Source: GYS-P2D sp964414425
Lineage (GTDB): Bacteria; Bacteroidota; Bacteroidia; Chitinophagales; Saprospiraceae
DNA: 43,992 bases
Direction of reading: 5' to 3'
Assembly (NCBI GenBank): GCA_964414425.1
Contig: CAYPWL010000030.1
Span: 1 to 43,992, forward strand
This document shows positions 8,018 to 15,817 of the stretch, one piece after another. How positions within the stretch are numbered: the stretch's first letter is position 1; each line of letters begins with the position of its first letter. The notes beneath the pieces are model-generated. The model saw only the letters and a list, made by a program, of their open reading frames with translations, was not told the DNA's origin and searched no databases. The position numbers and the translations under genes are program-made.

Positions 8018-9703
8018 ATGACCTCAGCGAAAGAATCAATAAGTCGATTGGCATTAATACTTAAGGCTAAAGGGATCAAAAATGTGGTCTTCAGTCCAGG
8101 GTCCCGTAATGCACCTCTGATTATAAGTATTGCCAACGACCCATATTTTACGTGTTACAACATTCCTGATGAGCGCTCGGCAGCATTTTTTGCTCTGGGT
8201 ATTGGATTATCTACGAGACGACCGGTGGTTATCTGTTGTACCTCGGGTAGTGCCGCTATCAATTATGGTCCAGCTATATCTGAGGCATATTATCAGAAAA
8301 TTCCACTGATAGCACTTACCGCAGATAGGCCAGAAGAGTGGATCGACCAGCGTGCCGGACAGACGATAAGACAGACAGACCTTTACCGCAATTATATTAA
8401 GTTTAGTACACAGCTCAAGCAAGAAGTTGACAATCATGATGACCTGTGGTATAACGATCGACTGATTAATCAGGCCATTGAGACGGCGACTTCAGATGGC
8501 GATGGTCCTGTACATATCAATGTTCCACTGAGAGAACCACTATATGATCAGGTAGAGTCACATACCAAAAAACCAAAGATCATTGCTAAGTCCAAGACTC
8601 ATGCATCGCTATCTGATAGCAGAATTCAAGAGCTGCGAGATCAATTTGATAGACATGACAAGGTATTAGTAATCTGTGGGCAACATCACCCTGATCAAAA
8701 GTGGGCTGACGCTATTGCTGGGTTGTCTAAGGTGTCGTCAGTAGTGGTACTCACCGAGTTAACCTCCAATGTATATGGTGACAACATCATATCATGTATA
8801 GACCGAACGATTAATAATATAGAAGATCTCGATGTTGAGGGCTATAAGCCCTCCTTATTGATCACCTGTGGTTATTCATTGGTGTCTAAGAAAATTAGAT
8901 TCTTACTGCGAGATATGGATATCCTACAGCACTGGCATGTAGATGCTGATGATGAGTTTATCGACACCTATATGTCCCTCACTGATATCATTCCTGTAAG
9001 GATAGATTATTTTGTCGAGCAGATCATACAACGGACAGATTCGCTTAAAAAGCCATATAAAGAAAGATGGTTCCATCTCGACCAGTACAAAAAAGAAAAA
9101 CACAGAGAGTACCTCGACAGTGCTCCATGGTCAGACCTTCAGGTGGTCGACCAGGTGATGAATGCGCTGCCTGATCACACTCATGTACATATGGCAAACA
9201 GCACTTCGGTTAGATATGCCCAGCTTTTTGATGTAAATGAGACATTCACCTTTCAATGTAATCGAGGAGTTAGTGGCATAGATGGGTGCAGTTCTACAGG
9301 AGTTGGCTACGCTATCTGCAATGATGAACTTAATGTCTTGATCACTGGAGATCTTGCATTCTTCTACGATGCTAATGCATTTTGGAATGCTTATGTACCC
9401 GCCAACTTTAGAGTGCTCATTCTCAATAATCATGGAGGGAATATATTTAGAGTGATCAAAGGTCCTGCAACTACGGACCATTTAGATACACACTTTGAGG
9501 CGCATCATAAGACTAAAGCAAAGGGTATTGCTCTTGCCCACAACCTTACTTATCTGTCAGCGGATGATGTAAATTCATTGGAACAAGGCTTAACTCAATT
9601 TCTGGGTGCGTCAGATCAGCCTATCATATTCGAGGTCTTTACTCCTCGACTAGAGAACGACAAAATCCTAAAGGCCTATTTTGAGCATATTAGGATGCGT
9701 TAA
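8018..9703 (+). CDS. menD: SEPHCHC synthase (2-succinyl-5-enolpyruvyl-6-hydroxy-3-cyclohexene-1-carboxylate synthase)
   Basis: A 561-residue thiamine diphosphate enzyme of full length. The N-terminal PYR domain has SPGSRNAPL near residue 26 and the activating glutamate Glu52 in DERSAAF, followed by CTSGSAAINYGPAI and ADRPEEW. A central transhydrogenase-like domain comes next. The C-terminal PP domain has GVSGIDGCSSTG and the metal motif GDLAFFYDANAFWN, then LNNHGGNIF. It joins isochorismate to the succinic semialdehyde unit from 2-oxoglutarate. It is the last gene of the men run. menH, menB and menA are not in the window and must lie elsewhere. A weak bulged hairpin follows at 9706-9728, but it has no T-run. 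Confidence 0.95.
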   Translation: MTSAKESISRLALILKAKGIKNVVFSPGSRNAPLIISIANDPYFTCYNIPDERSAAFFALGIGLSTRRPVVICCTSGSAAINYGPAISEAYYQKIPLIALTADRPEEWIDQRAGQTIRQTDLYRNYIKFSTQLKQEVDNHDDLWYNDRLINQAIETATSDGDGPVHINVPLREPLYDQVESHTKKPKIIAKSKTHASLSDSRIQELRDQFDRHDKVLVICGQHHPDQKWADAIAGLSKVSSVVVLTELTSNVYGDNIISCIDRTINNIEDLDVEGYKPSLLITCGYSLVSKKIRFLLRDMDILQHWHVDADDEFIDTYMSLTDIIPVRIDYFVEQIIQRTDSLKKPYKERWFHLDQYKKEKHREYLDSAPWSDLQVVDQVMNALPDHTHVHMANSTSVRYAQLFDVNETFTFQCNRGVSGIDGCSSTGVGYAICNDELNVLITGDLAFFYDANAFWNAYVPANFRVLILNNHGGNIFRVIKGPATTDHLDTHFEAHHKTKAKGIALAHNLTYLSADDVNSLEQGLTQFLGASDQPIIFEVFTPRLENDKILKAYFEHIRMR

Positions 9704-9860
9704 AAAAGCTCATACTATAAAGTAGCTTGCTTAGAAAGCTTATCGTCATACTCACTTTATCTTATATAAAGCTTATCTTGACATTCAATATATTTTACAT
9801 ATGTTATAGCCCCATGTAGAATGAAGCTAGTAGCATATGTAGGCGCAATTGAATCAAACT

Positions 9861-10826
9861 ATGCTGAAGTATAAGGTACTTACTGTCGATGATCGCAAGG
9901 TAGATCGCATATTATATATGGAACTCCTCGGGTACGATAAATATGAATTCTTCGAATTGGATGATGGAGAAAAAGTGATCCCCTTCCTGATGGAAAATAA
10001 GGACATCGATGTAATGCTACTGGATTGGCAAATGCCCATCATCGGCGGATTAGAGGCGATGAAGCTGGTCAAATCCAATCCCCAAATTGAAGATATGCCT
10101 ATCATAATAATCACAGGCTTGGAGGATGAAAAAGTCCTTGAACAAGCCTTTGACTACGGCGGTGTGGACTTCCTCCAAAAACCCGTCATGGGAGTAGAGC
10201 TTATGTCAAGAGTCGATCATGCTATTAAGCTATCCAGAGCACAAAAATCCCTGCAGAGTCAAAAAGATCAGCTCGAAGAGCTCAATAAGATAATTACTGT
10301 TCAAAAAGATGAGCTACAATCATCTATTAAGATAAAAGAAGAGCTTGCGGAACTAAAAAGGATCGAATTAGAGCGAGAGCTTGATGACAAGAGACGCCGC
10401 CTCATTACTATGGAAGTGGAGTCGTCAAAAATCGGAAAGTCCATGGATGGCTTACTTGATATCTTGGCTAAAAGTGTCAATCAACTAAAGTCTGAGAATG
10501 TCAGTAGTGACGCATTGAGGGGGCTAAAGAAGCTCGAGAAAGCCATGAATGACCTGAACAGTGTTGAGGATAACTGGGGCGAGTTTAAGAAAGTATTTGA
10601 ATCTACTCACCCAGATTTTTTCAGTAAACTCATGAAGATCAATCCTAAATTGACCTCATTGGATCTTAAGCACTGTGCTTATATGAAGATGAATATTGAC
10701 AACTATGACTTATCTAATATACTCGGCGTAGAAATGAAGAGTATCCAGATGACGAGGTACAGGCTTAAGAAGAAGCTAAATCTTGATGCGGAGACATCAT
10801 TGCGAGAATATGTCCTCAGTGTTTAA
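9861..10826 (+). CDS. Response regulator: receiver domain, coiled coil, C-terminal helix-turn-helix-like domain
   Basis: About 321 residues. The receiver domain (1-125) has the acidic pair Asp10/Asp11, the phospho-acceptor Asp55 in LLDWQMP, Thr85 and Lys107 (QKP). Residues 125-185 are a heptad-rich, charged coiled coil. The last 80 residues (HPDFFSKL ... LTSLDLKHCAYMKMN ... LSNILGVEMKSIQMTRYRLKKKLNL) match the LuxR-like ending of many Bacteroidota TPR and sensor proteins, with a recognition helix around SIQMTRYRLKKKL. Phosphorylation by an unseen histidine kinase probably changes dimerisation through the coiled coil and so DNA binding. ATG 9861 gives MLKYKVLTVDD and is preferred to an upstream TTG at 9849. 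A 17-codon reading frame starting at 9821 overlaps this start in another frame; I have no evidence that it is translated. Confidence 0.85.
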   Translation: MLKYKVLTVDDRKVDRILYMELLGYDKYEFFELDDGEKVIPFLMENKDIDVMLLDWQMPIIGGLEAMKLVKSNPQIEDMPIIIITGLEDEKVLEQAFDYGGVDFLQKPVMGVELMSRVDHAIKLSRAQKSLQSQKDQLEELNKIITVQKDELQSSIKIKEELAELKRIELERELDDKRRRLITMEVESSKIGKSMDGLLDILAKSVNQLKSENVSSDALRGLKKLEKAMNDLNSVEDNWGEFKKVFESTHPDFFSKLMKINPKLTSLDLKHCAYMKMNIDNYDLSNILGVEMKSIQMTRYRLKKKLNLDAETSLREYVLSV

Positions 10827-10893
10827 TAAGAGATGGCTATAGTCAGATGCAGCCATATTTAGAGGTAGAAATAAGATTATAAGATTACTTACT

Positions 10894-11337
10894 CTATACA
10901 GATTGAGGTAGCACCGTAAGCTCAAACCAAAATCTGTATACATGCTTAATCATATCAAAAAAGTCCAACACATCAAGGGGCTTGATGAGATAGGCATTAG
11001 CACCATATTGATAGCACGTATTGATATCTAAATCCAAATTGGATGTAGTTAATACAATGAGCGGAATCGAGGATAATCGGGGATTGCTCTTGAAAAGCTT
11101 AATGATTTCATCCCCTTTGAATCGAGGCAAATTAAGATCACAGATGATAAGCTCAGGTGGATCTTGATAGTTATTCTTTTCGAGACTGCGATAGTATTGA
11201 TGCGCTTTTTCTCCGTCATCAAGTACTGATAATTCTATATTAAGACCATTGGCTTTAATAGCCTCCTCGATCAGTTTTATATCACCGATATTGTCTTCAA
11301 TAAGAAGAATCTTCTTTTTGTCGTAATTATTAGTCAT
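10894..11337 (-). CDS. Single-domain response regulator, Rcp1-like
   Basis: A 147-residue stand-alone receiver. The acidic pocket is Glu14/Asp15 (LLIEDN), the phospho-acceptor is Asp67 in ICDLNLP, the switch threonine is Thr97/Thr98 (LTTS) and the invariant lysine is Lys119 (IKPLD). There is no output domain. The insertion around EKNNYQDPPELI and the LPRFKGDE sequence are typical of the Rcp1/CheY-like group that relays phosphate from phytochrome-like or hybrid histidine kinases. It is convergent with the larger response regulator, with 67 bp between the two stop codons, so the two may belong to one signalling cluster but are not co-transcribed. A direct repeat lies just upstream of its start. 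Confidence 0.88.
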   Translation of the reverse strand: MTNNYDKKKILLIEDNIGDIKLIEEAIKANGLNIELSVLDDGEKAHQYYRSLEKNNYQDPPELIICDLNLPRFKGDEIIKLFKSNPRLSSIPLIVLTTSNLDLDINTCYQYGANAYLIKPLDVLDFFDMIKHVYRFWFELTVLPQSV

Positions 11338-11340
11338 TCC

Positions 11341-11362
11341 GTTACTCTAAGAGAGTTACTCT
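11341..11362 (-). promoter_or_regulatory. Direct repeat immediately upstream of the receiver gene
   Basis: On the minus strand the octamer AGAGTAAC occurs twice, 14 bp apart from start to start, ending four bases before the ATG at 11337. A direct octamer pair this close to a start could be a regulator site or a chance repeat. There is no supporting second copy elsewhere that I noticed. Confidence 0.25.
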
Positions 11363-11607
11363 CTCATCTACAAAGATGCTCCATAACTAACAGTCACGCA
11401 GCAACATTTAAACTACATATTATAGCGCAACATCATATGCACCTCAGTTACATTCGCATAAAGACCTGAGATGTGCGATCTTACTCGTTAAATATACTCT
11501 ATATATCATCAAAATTTTCATAAGAATGTTCATCTTGAACGAGTAATACTTAATGAGCCCTGTTGAGCTCAAGATATAGGCATAGGGGTCATAACTTCAA
11601 TTTCGCA

Positions 11608-13128
11608 ATGGATATCCATAAAAAAATAGTTAGCGGTCAGGACTACATAACATCTATCAGTGGACGCAATCTGAAGGTTTTTCTATTTGGAGAGCGAGTA
11701 GAAGAGCCAGTTGATCACCCCATCATGCGTCCGAGCATTAATGCCGTTGCTGAGACATACGATCTTGGAGTTCGTGCTCCCGAGTTAGCGACGGTAGTAT
11801 CACCGTTTACGGGAGAGCGTATCAGCCGTTTTCTTGGGATCTGTATGAGTACCGATGATCTGGTTGCACAAAATAAGATGCAACGTAGATTAGGCCAGAA
11901 TACGGGTACGTGCTTTCAGCGATGTGTTGGGATGGATGCAAGCAATGCATTATACTCCGTCACTTATGAGATGGATGAGAAACACGGATCTGCCTATCAT
12001 GAGCGGTTTAAGTCATTTTTGACAGAGATGCATAAGTATAACTATGTGGTAGGAGGTGCCATGACCGACGTCAAGGGTGATCGCAGTTTAGCGCCGCATC
12101 AGCAGATGGATCCAGATATGTTTGTGCATATAGTAGATCGAGATGATAGCGGTGTGTATATCAGCGGGGCCAAGGCGCATCAGACGGGATGTGTTAACTC
12201 TCATTGGATGTTGGTGATGCCGACTATGAGGTTATCAGAAGCAGATCGAGAGTATGCCATAGTTGGCGCTGTTCCTGTAGATGCAGAAGGTATCACCTAT
12301 ATCTATGGTCGGCAATCCTGTGATCTACGGGCTATGGAGGGAGGAAGTATAGATCAAGGTAATAATCTATACGGAGGACAAGAAGCTATGGTGGTGTTTG
12401 ACCGTGTTTTTATTCCCCATGAGCTGATATTTATGGATGGGGAGTATGATTATGCGGCGATGTTAGTTGAGCGATTTACGGCTTACCATCGACGGAGTTA
12501 TGTCTGCAAGAGTGGAGTAGGAGATGTATTGATCGGCGCTGCAGCATCCATAGCGGATATGAATGGTGTACCACGAGCCTCTCACATCAAGGATAAGTTA
12601 GTCGAGATGACTCACCTCAACGAGACGATTTACGCCACCGGTGTGGCATCGTCATATCAAGGTTATGCGACAGCCTCGGGATGCTACCTCTGTGATGATA
12701 TGATCTCCAATGTCTGCAAACACCATGTGACTAAGCTACCTTATGAGATAGCGCGCCTATCGCAGGATCTGGCTGGAGGTATCATGGTTACTATGCCATC
12801 GGAGAAAGATCTCAACCATCCAGAAATCGGTGATCTCGTCCGTAAGTATATGAAGGCAAAGGACAACGTACCTGTAGAAGATCGGATGAAGATGCTCAGA
12901 CTCATAGAGAATATGACACTGGGTCGTAATGCCGTAGGGTATCTTACTGAGAGCATGCATGGTGCTGGTAGTCCTCAAGCACAACGGATACAGATCGGAC
13001 GAGCCATGCAACTGGAGTATAAGAAACGCTTATCAAGAGTATTGTCGGGCATTGAGCCAGAAGATACGAGAGTAGCACTTGATGAGCTGACTGGATATTT
13101 TGCAAGAGTATTTAAGTTGCCGGAATAA
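11608..13128 (+). CDS. 4-Hydroxybutyryl-CoA dehydratase / vinylacetyl-CoA isomerase-like flavoprotein
   Basis: About 506 residues of the 4-hydroxyphenylacetate 3-monooxygenase/4-hydroxybutyryl-CoA dehydratase (AbfD) family, with acyl-CoA dehydrogenase-like fold and FAD. The CFQRC motif (Cys102, Cys106) gives two ligands of the [4Fe-4S] cluster known in AbfD, and His294 with Cys300 in YHRRSYVCK would give the other two. GAKAHQTG, YGRQSCD, GGQEAMVVFD, MTHLNET and ESMHGAGSPQAQR are all conserved. AbfD dehydrates 4-hydroxybutyryl-CoA to crotonyl-CoA. Compared with the clostridial protein as I recall it (SYGGCK), one residue is missing between the conserved Tyr and Cys, which could alter cluster geometry. 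ATG 11608 gives an N-terminus of AbfD-like length; a TTG at 11563 would add 15 residues. No 4-hydroxybutyrate dehydrogenase or CoA-transferase is adjacent. Confidence 0.88.
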   Translation: MDIHKKIVSGQDYITSISGRNLKVFLFGERVEEPVDHPIMRPSINAVAETYDLGVRAPELATVVSPFTGERISRFLGICMSTDDLVAQNKMQRRLGQNTGTCFQRCVGMDASNALYSVTYEMDEKHGSAYHERFKSFLTEMHKYNYVVGGAMTDVKGDRSLAPHQQMDPDMFVHIVDRDDSGVYISGAKAHQTGCVNSHWMLVMPTMRLSEADREYAIVGAVPVDAEGITYIYGRQSCDLRAMEGGSIDQGNNLYGGQEAMVVFDRVFIPHELIFMDGEYDYAAMLVERFTAYHRRSYVCKSGVGDVLIGAAASIADMNGVPRASHIKDKLVEMTHLNETIYATGVASSYQGYATASGCYLCDDMISNVCKHHVTKLPYEIARLSQDLAGGIMVTMPSEKDLNHPEIGDLVRKYMKAKDNVPVEDRMKMLRLIENMTLGRNAVGYLTESMHGAGSPQAQRIQIGRAMQLEYKKRLSRVLSGIEPEDTRVALDELTGYFARVFKLPE

Positions 13129-13143
13129 GGCAACTGATCTAAT

Positions 13144-14460
13144 CTACCATTTCTTCATCTTCTTGGCGCGCTTAGCCTTGATCTTAGCTTTACGAGTCAA
13201 GACTTTTTTATTATTCGTCTTAGTTTGTTTGACGGCGTCTCCTTTGAGGTTTTTAGCGATGGTGGGCGCCTTGGTGAGCTGATTCTTCATCTTGATCTCC
13301 GGGAACTCGTACGGGATCAATTCGTCGGTAAGCTCTACACCTTCAGGTAGATCTAATATGTTGATCTCCTGATTCATCAAGGTTTCAATCTGTTTTTGTA
13401 CCTCGAGATCTGCTTCACTGATGAAACTGATGGCCGTTCCTTTTTCCTCTGCTCTACCTGTACGTCCGATGCGGTGCATATATTTCTCAGGGTTGTCAGG
13501 CATATCAAAGTTGATGACGTGACTGACATTATCAATGTCTATACCTCTTGAGATGATATCTGTCGCTATGAGTATGCGAATCTCCCCTGCCTTGAATGCA
13601 TTGACACTGTTGAATCGTTGATTTTGAGACTTATTGGAGTGAATGATACCTATCTGATCTTCATGTGTGATTTTCATCGCTTCATAGAGGATGTCTGCCA
13701 GCTTCTTAGTGGCAGTGAATATCATCACACGATTGAAGGTGGTCTCATCTGCCATGATCAGTTTAAACAAGCTGAGTTTACTCTTGAAGTTAGGGATGTT
13801 ATAGCCTAATTGAGTGATGTTTTCCAGTGGAGTACCTGATGGTGCCGCCTCTATAACTTCTGGCACATTGAAAAATGACTGAATGAGATCATGTACCTCT
13901 TCGGTCATAGTTGCTGAAAAGAGCAGATTCTGTCTCTTGTCTGGTAGCAGATCCAATAGCATCGTTAGTTGATGTCTGAATCCCAGATTGAGCATCTCAT
14001 CAACTTCGTCAATCACGAGCTTTTTGCAATATTTTAAGTTGAGTGCTCCTTTGAGTGCAAGATCCATCAGACGACCTGGTGTGCCGACTAATACATCAAG
14101 ACCACTCTCAACCTCTGCTACTTGATTGCGGATATTTGCTCCACCATAGACACCTACGGTCTGTACGTTCATATAGGTAGTGAGAGACTGGGCGGCTTCT
14201 ACGACTTGTGCGACCAGCTCACGAGTGGGCACTACGATGATGATCTGTGGGTGGCGATCCTTTCGGAATTTCCAAAGACGTAGTAGTGGCAATAGAAATG
14301 CTATGGTCTTACCAGTACCCGTCTGAGCGATCCCTATTACGTCCCTGCCAGACATAATTGTACTGAAACTGGCCGCTTGGATATGAGTGGCTTCTTCAAA
14401 TCCCAGATCATCCAGAGCTTGAAATAGACCTTTATTGAGGTTGAATTCACTAAATCGCAT
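13144..14460 (-). CDS. DEAD-box ATP-dependent RNA helicase, RhlE-like (motif II is DEVD)
   Basis: A 438-residue superfamily 2 helicase. Motifs in order are Q (THIQAASF, 25-32), I (AQTGTGKT, 45-52), Ia (PTRELVAQ, 78-85), Ib (TPGRL), II (DEVD, 151-154), III (SAT), V (ATDIISRGID) and VI (HRIGRTGR). Residue 153 is Val in place of the Ala that names the family; the catalytic Asp-Glu and final Asp are kept. After the RecA-like domains comes a Lys-rich tail of about 60 residues (KKVLTRKAKIKAKRAKKMKK), which probably binds RNA. It acts in cytoplasmic RNA remodelling such as ribosome assembly or cold adaptation. It ends 15 bp from the convergent dehydratase gene and is divergent from galK. Confidence 0.93.
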   Translation of the reverse strand: MRFSEFNLNKGLFQALDDLGFEEATHIQAASFSTIMSGRDVIGIAQTGTGKTIAFLLPLLRLWKFRKDRHPQIIIVVPTRELVAQVVEAAQSLTTYMNVQTVGVYGGANIRNQVAEVESGLDVLVGTPGRLMDLALKGALNLKYCKKLVIDEVDEMLNLGFRHQLTMLLDLLPDKRQNLLFSATMTEEVHDLIQSFFNVPEVIEAAPSGTPLENITQLGYNIPNFKSKLSLFKLIMADETTFNRVMIFTATKKLADILYEAMKITHEDQIGIIHSNKSQNQRFNSVNAFKAGEIRILIATDIISRGIDIDNVSHVINFDMPDNPEKYMHRIGRTGRAEEKGTAISFISEADLEVQKQIETLMNQEINILDLPEGVELTDELIPYEFPEIKMKNQLTKAPTIAKNLKGDAVKQTKTNNKKVLTRKAKIKAKRAKKMKKW

Positions 14461-14481
14461 ATCTAACTACGTTTTGTACCA

Positions 14482-14489
14482 CAAAGATA
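14482..14489 (-). promoter_or_regulatory. Possible Bacteroidota -7 promoter element for the helicase gene
   Basis: On the minus strand the sequence reads TATCTTTG, an exact match to the Bacteroidota TAnnTTTG -7 element, 21 bases upstream of the helicase start. I could not find a convincing TTTG at the -33 spacing, so the call is tentative. Confidence 0.3.
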
Positions 14490-14523
14490 TCTGTATAATG
14501 GACAGTTGAGTCCTTATGATTTA

Positions 14524-14541
14524 ATGATACCGAAGTATCAT
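14524..14541. repeat. Perfect inverted repeat between helicase and galK
   Basis: ATGATAC and GTATCAT flank a 4-base CGAA spacer, giving a perfect 7-bp stem in the divergent intergenic region. It could be an operator for either gene or a small hairpin. It lies 92 bases upstream of the preferred galK start and has no T-run, so it does not look like a terminator. Confidence 0.4.
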
Positions 14542-14633
14542 ACGTGGAAGTAAGTGATTTAGATCCGCAGAGTTAGTGCCGCCTCTATGGGATAAATCCT
14601 ATTTTGGTCTGCATTGTCATTGATGAGCATATT

Positions 14634-15794
14634 ATGAGGACTCCAGTATTTAGCGCCATAAAAACATACTTCATCAGCCAATTTGGTTCGCCAGAAGTGT
14701 CTCTTAGGGCACCGGGAAGGATCAATATCATCGGCGAGCATACGGATTATGGATTAGGTTATGTACTCCCGAGTGCTATAAATCGCTATACCTATTTTGT
14801 CGCATCCAAGAGTCAGGAGGCGCAACATAAGATTCAAGCTTATAATCTTGATCAGCAGATAGTGCTTGATACGGACAATGATACTTTGACCACAGGATGG
14901 GAAAGATATATCGAAGCGGTATTCATCATCTTACGTAGGGCGGATTATATACTGCCTCCATGCCATATTGTTTTTGGTGGAGATATACCGATGGGTGCGG
15001 GTATGTCGTCTTCGACAGCACTGAGTAGCGGCTGTATATATGCGCTGTCGGAGTTGAATGATTTGCAATTGTCTAAAGAGAAAATCGCCTTACTATCCCA
15101 ACAGGCAGAGCATCTCGTAGGAGCCAAAGGTGGTCTTATGGATCAATATGCGATCCTCTTTTCCGAGAAGGGTTATGCCATCAAGTTGGATTGTCTCACA
15201 CTGACTAAGACCATGATCCCGATACAATTAGAAGGCGCGAGTTTCTCATTGATTAATTCTAATATTCCGCATGACTTCTCCACCTCGGATGCCTATAATG
15301 ATCGCAGACGAGTCTGTGAGCGAGCACTAAGTCAACTGCAGGCGAAATATCCAAATATAGATCGATTAAGTGATATGACAATCCATCATTTAGCAGGACT
15401 GCGTGACGTACTTGATGAGGCAGACTTTTCTAAGATTAAGTATGTCTACGAAGAGAATAAAAGAGTGCATCAAGTAGCTGAATACTTACTCCACAATGAT
15501 ATCAAATCCATCGGAACCTGCCTACAATCGACTCATCATGGATTGAGTCAGCAGTATCAGGTCAGCCTGCCGGAGATTGATATACTCGTAGATATAGCAA
15601 ACACTCAAGAGGGCATATACGGCGCTCGTATGATGGGCGGTGGATTTGGAGGGAGCGTATTGATACTCGGAGAGGATAAGACGATGCAGTCATATCTACA
15701 ACATATACTTACAGCATACTATGATAAGACACATATACAAGGAGAGATCATCAATGTAGAACTCTCTAATGGGATAGAATTGATCAATTTATAA
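14634..15794 (+). CDS. galK: Galactokinase
   Basis: About 386 residues, the usual length for the GHMP-family enzyme. The galactokinase signature LRAPGRINIIGEHTDYGLGY is near the start, followed by the ATP-binding GAGMSSSTALSSG loop. The catalytic base Asp is in GGLMDQYA and the C-terminal GHMP motif is ARMMGGGFGGSVLIL. It phosphorylates galactose at C1 with ATP as the first step of the Leloir pathway. The ATG at 14634 (MRTPVFSAIK) is preferred to an in-frame TTG at 14604. galT, galE and a transporter are not adjacent, so the gene seems to stand alone. A related GHMP sugar kinase cannot be fully excluded, but the EHTDY signature favours galactose. Confidence 0.92.
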   Translation: MRTPVFSAIKTYFISQFGSPEVSLRAPGRINIIGEHTDYGLGYVLPSAINRYTYFVASKSQEAQHKIQAYNLDQQIVLDTDNDTLTTGWERYIEAVFIILRRADYILPPCHIVFGGDIPMGAGMSSSTALSSGCIYALSELNDLQLSKEKIALLSQQAEHLVGAKGGLMDQYAILFSEKGYAIKLDCLTLTKTMIPIQLEGASFSLINSNIPHDFSTSDAYNDRRRVCERALSQLQAKYPNIDRLSDMTIHHLAGLRDVLDEADFSKIKYVYEENKRVHQVAEYLLHNDIKSIGTCLQSTHHGLSQQYQVSLPEIDILVDIANTQEGIYGARMMGGGFGGSVLILGEDKTMQSYLQHILTAYYDKTHIQGEIINVELSNGIELINL

Positions 15795-15817
15795 CTATCC
15801 CGCTCTTAATAACATCA

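Noticed and set aside
9821..9874. A 17-codon frame overlapping the response-regulator start
   Set aside because: It is short, has no ribosome site, and nothing shows it is translated or attenuating.
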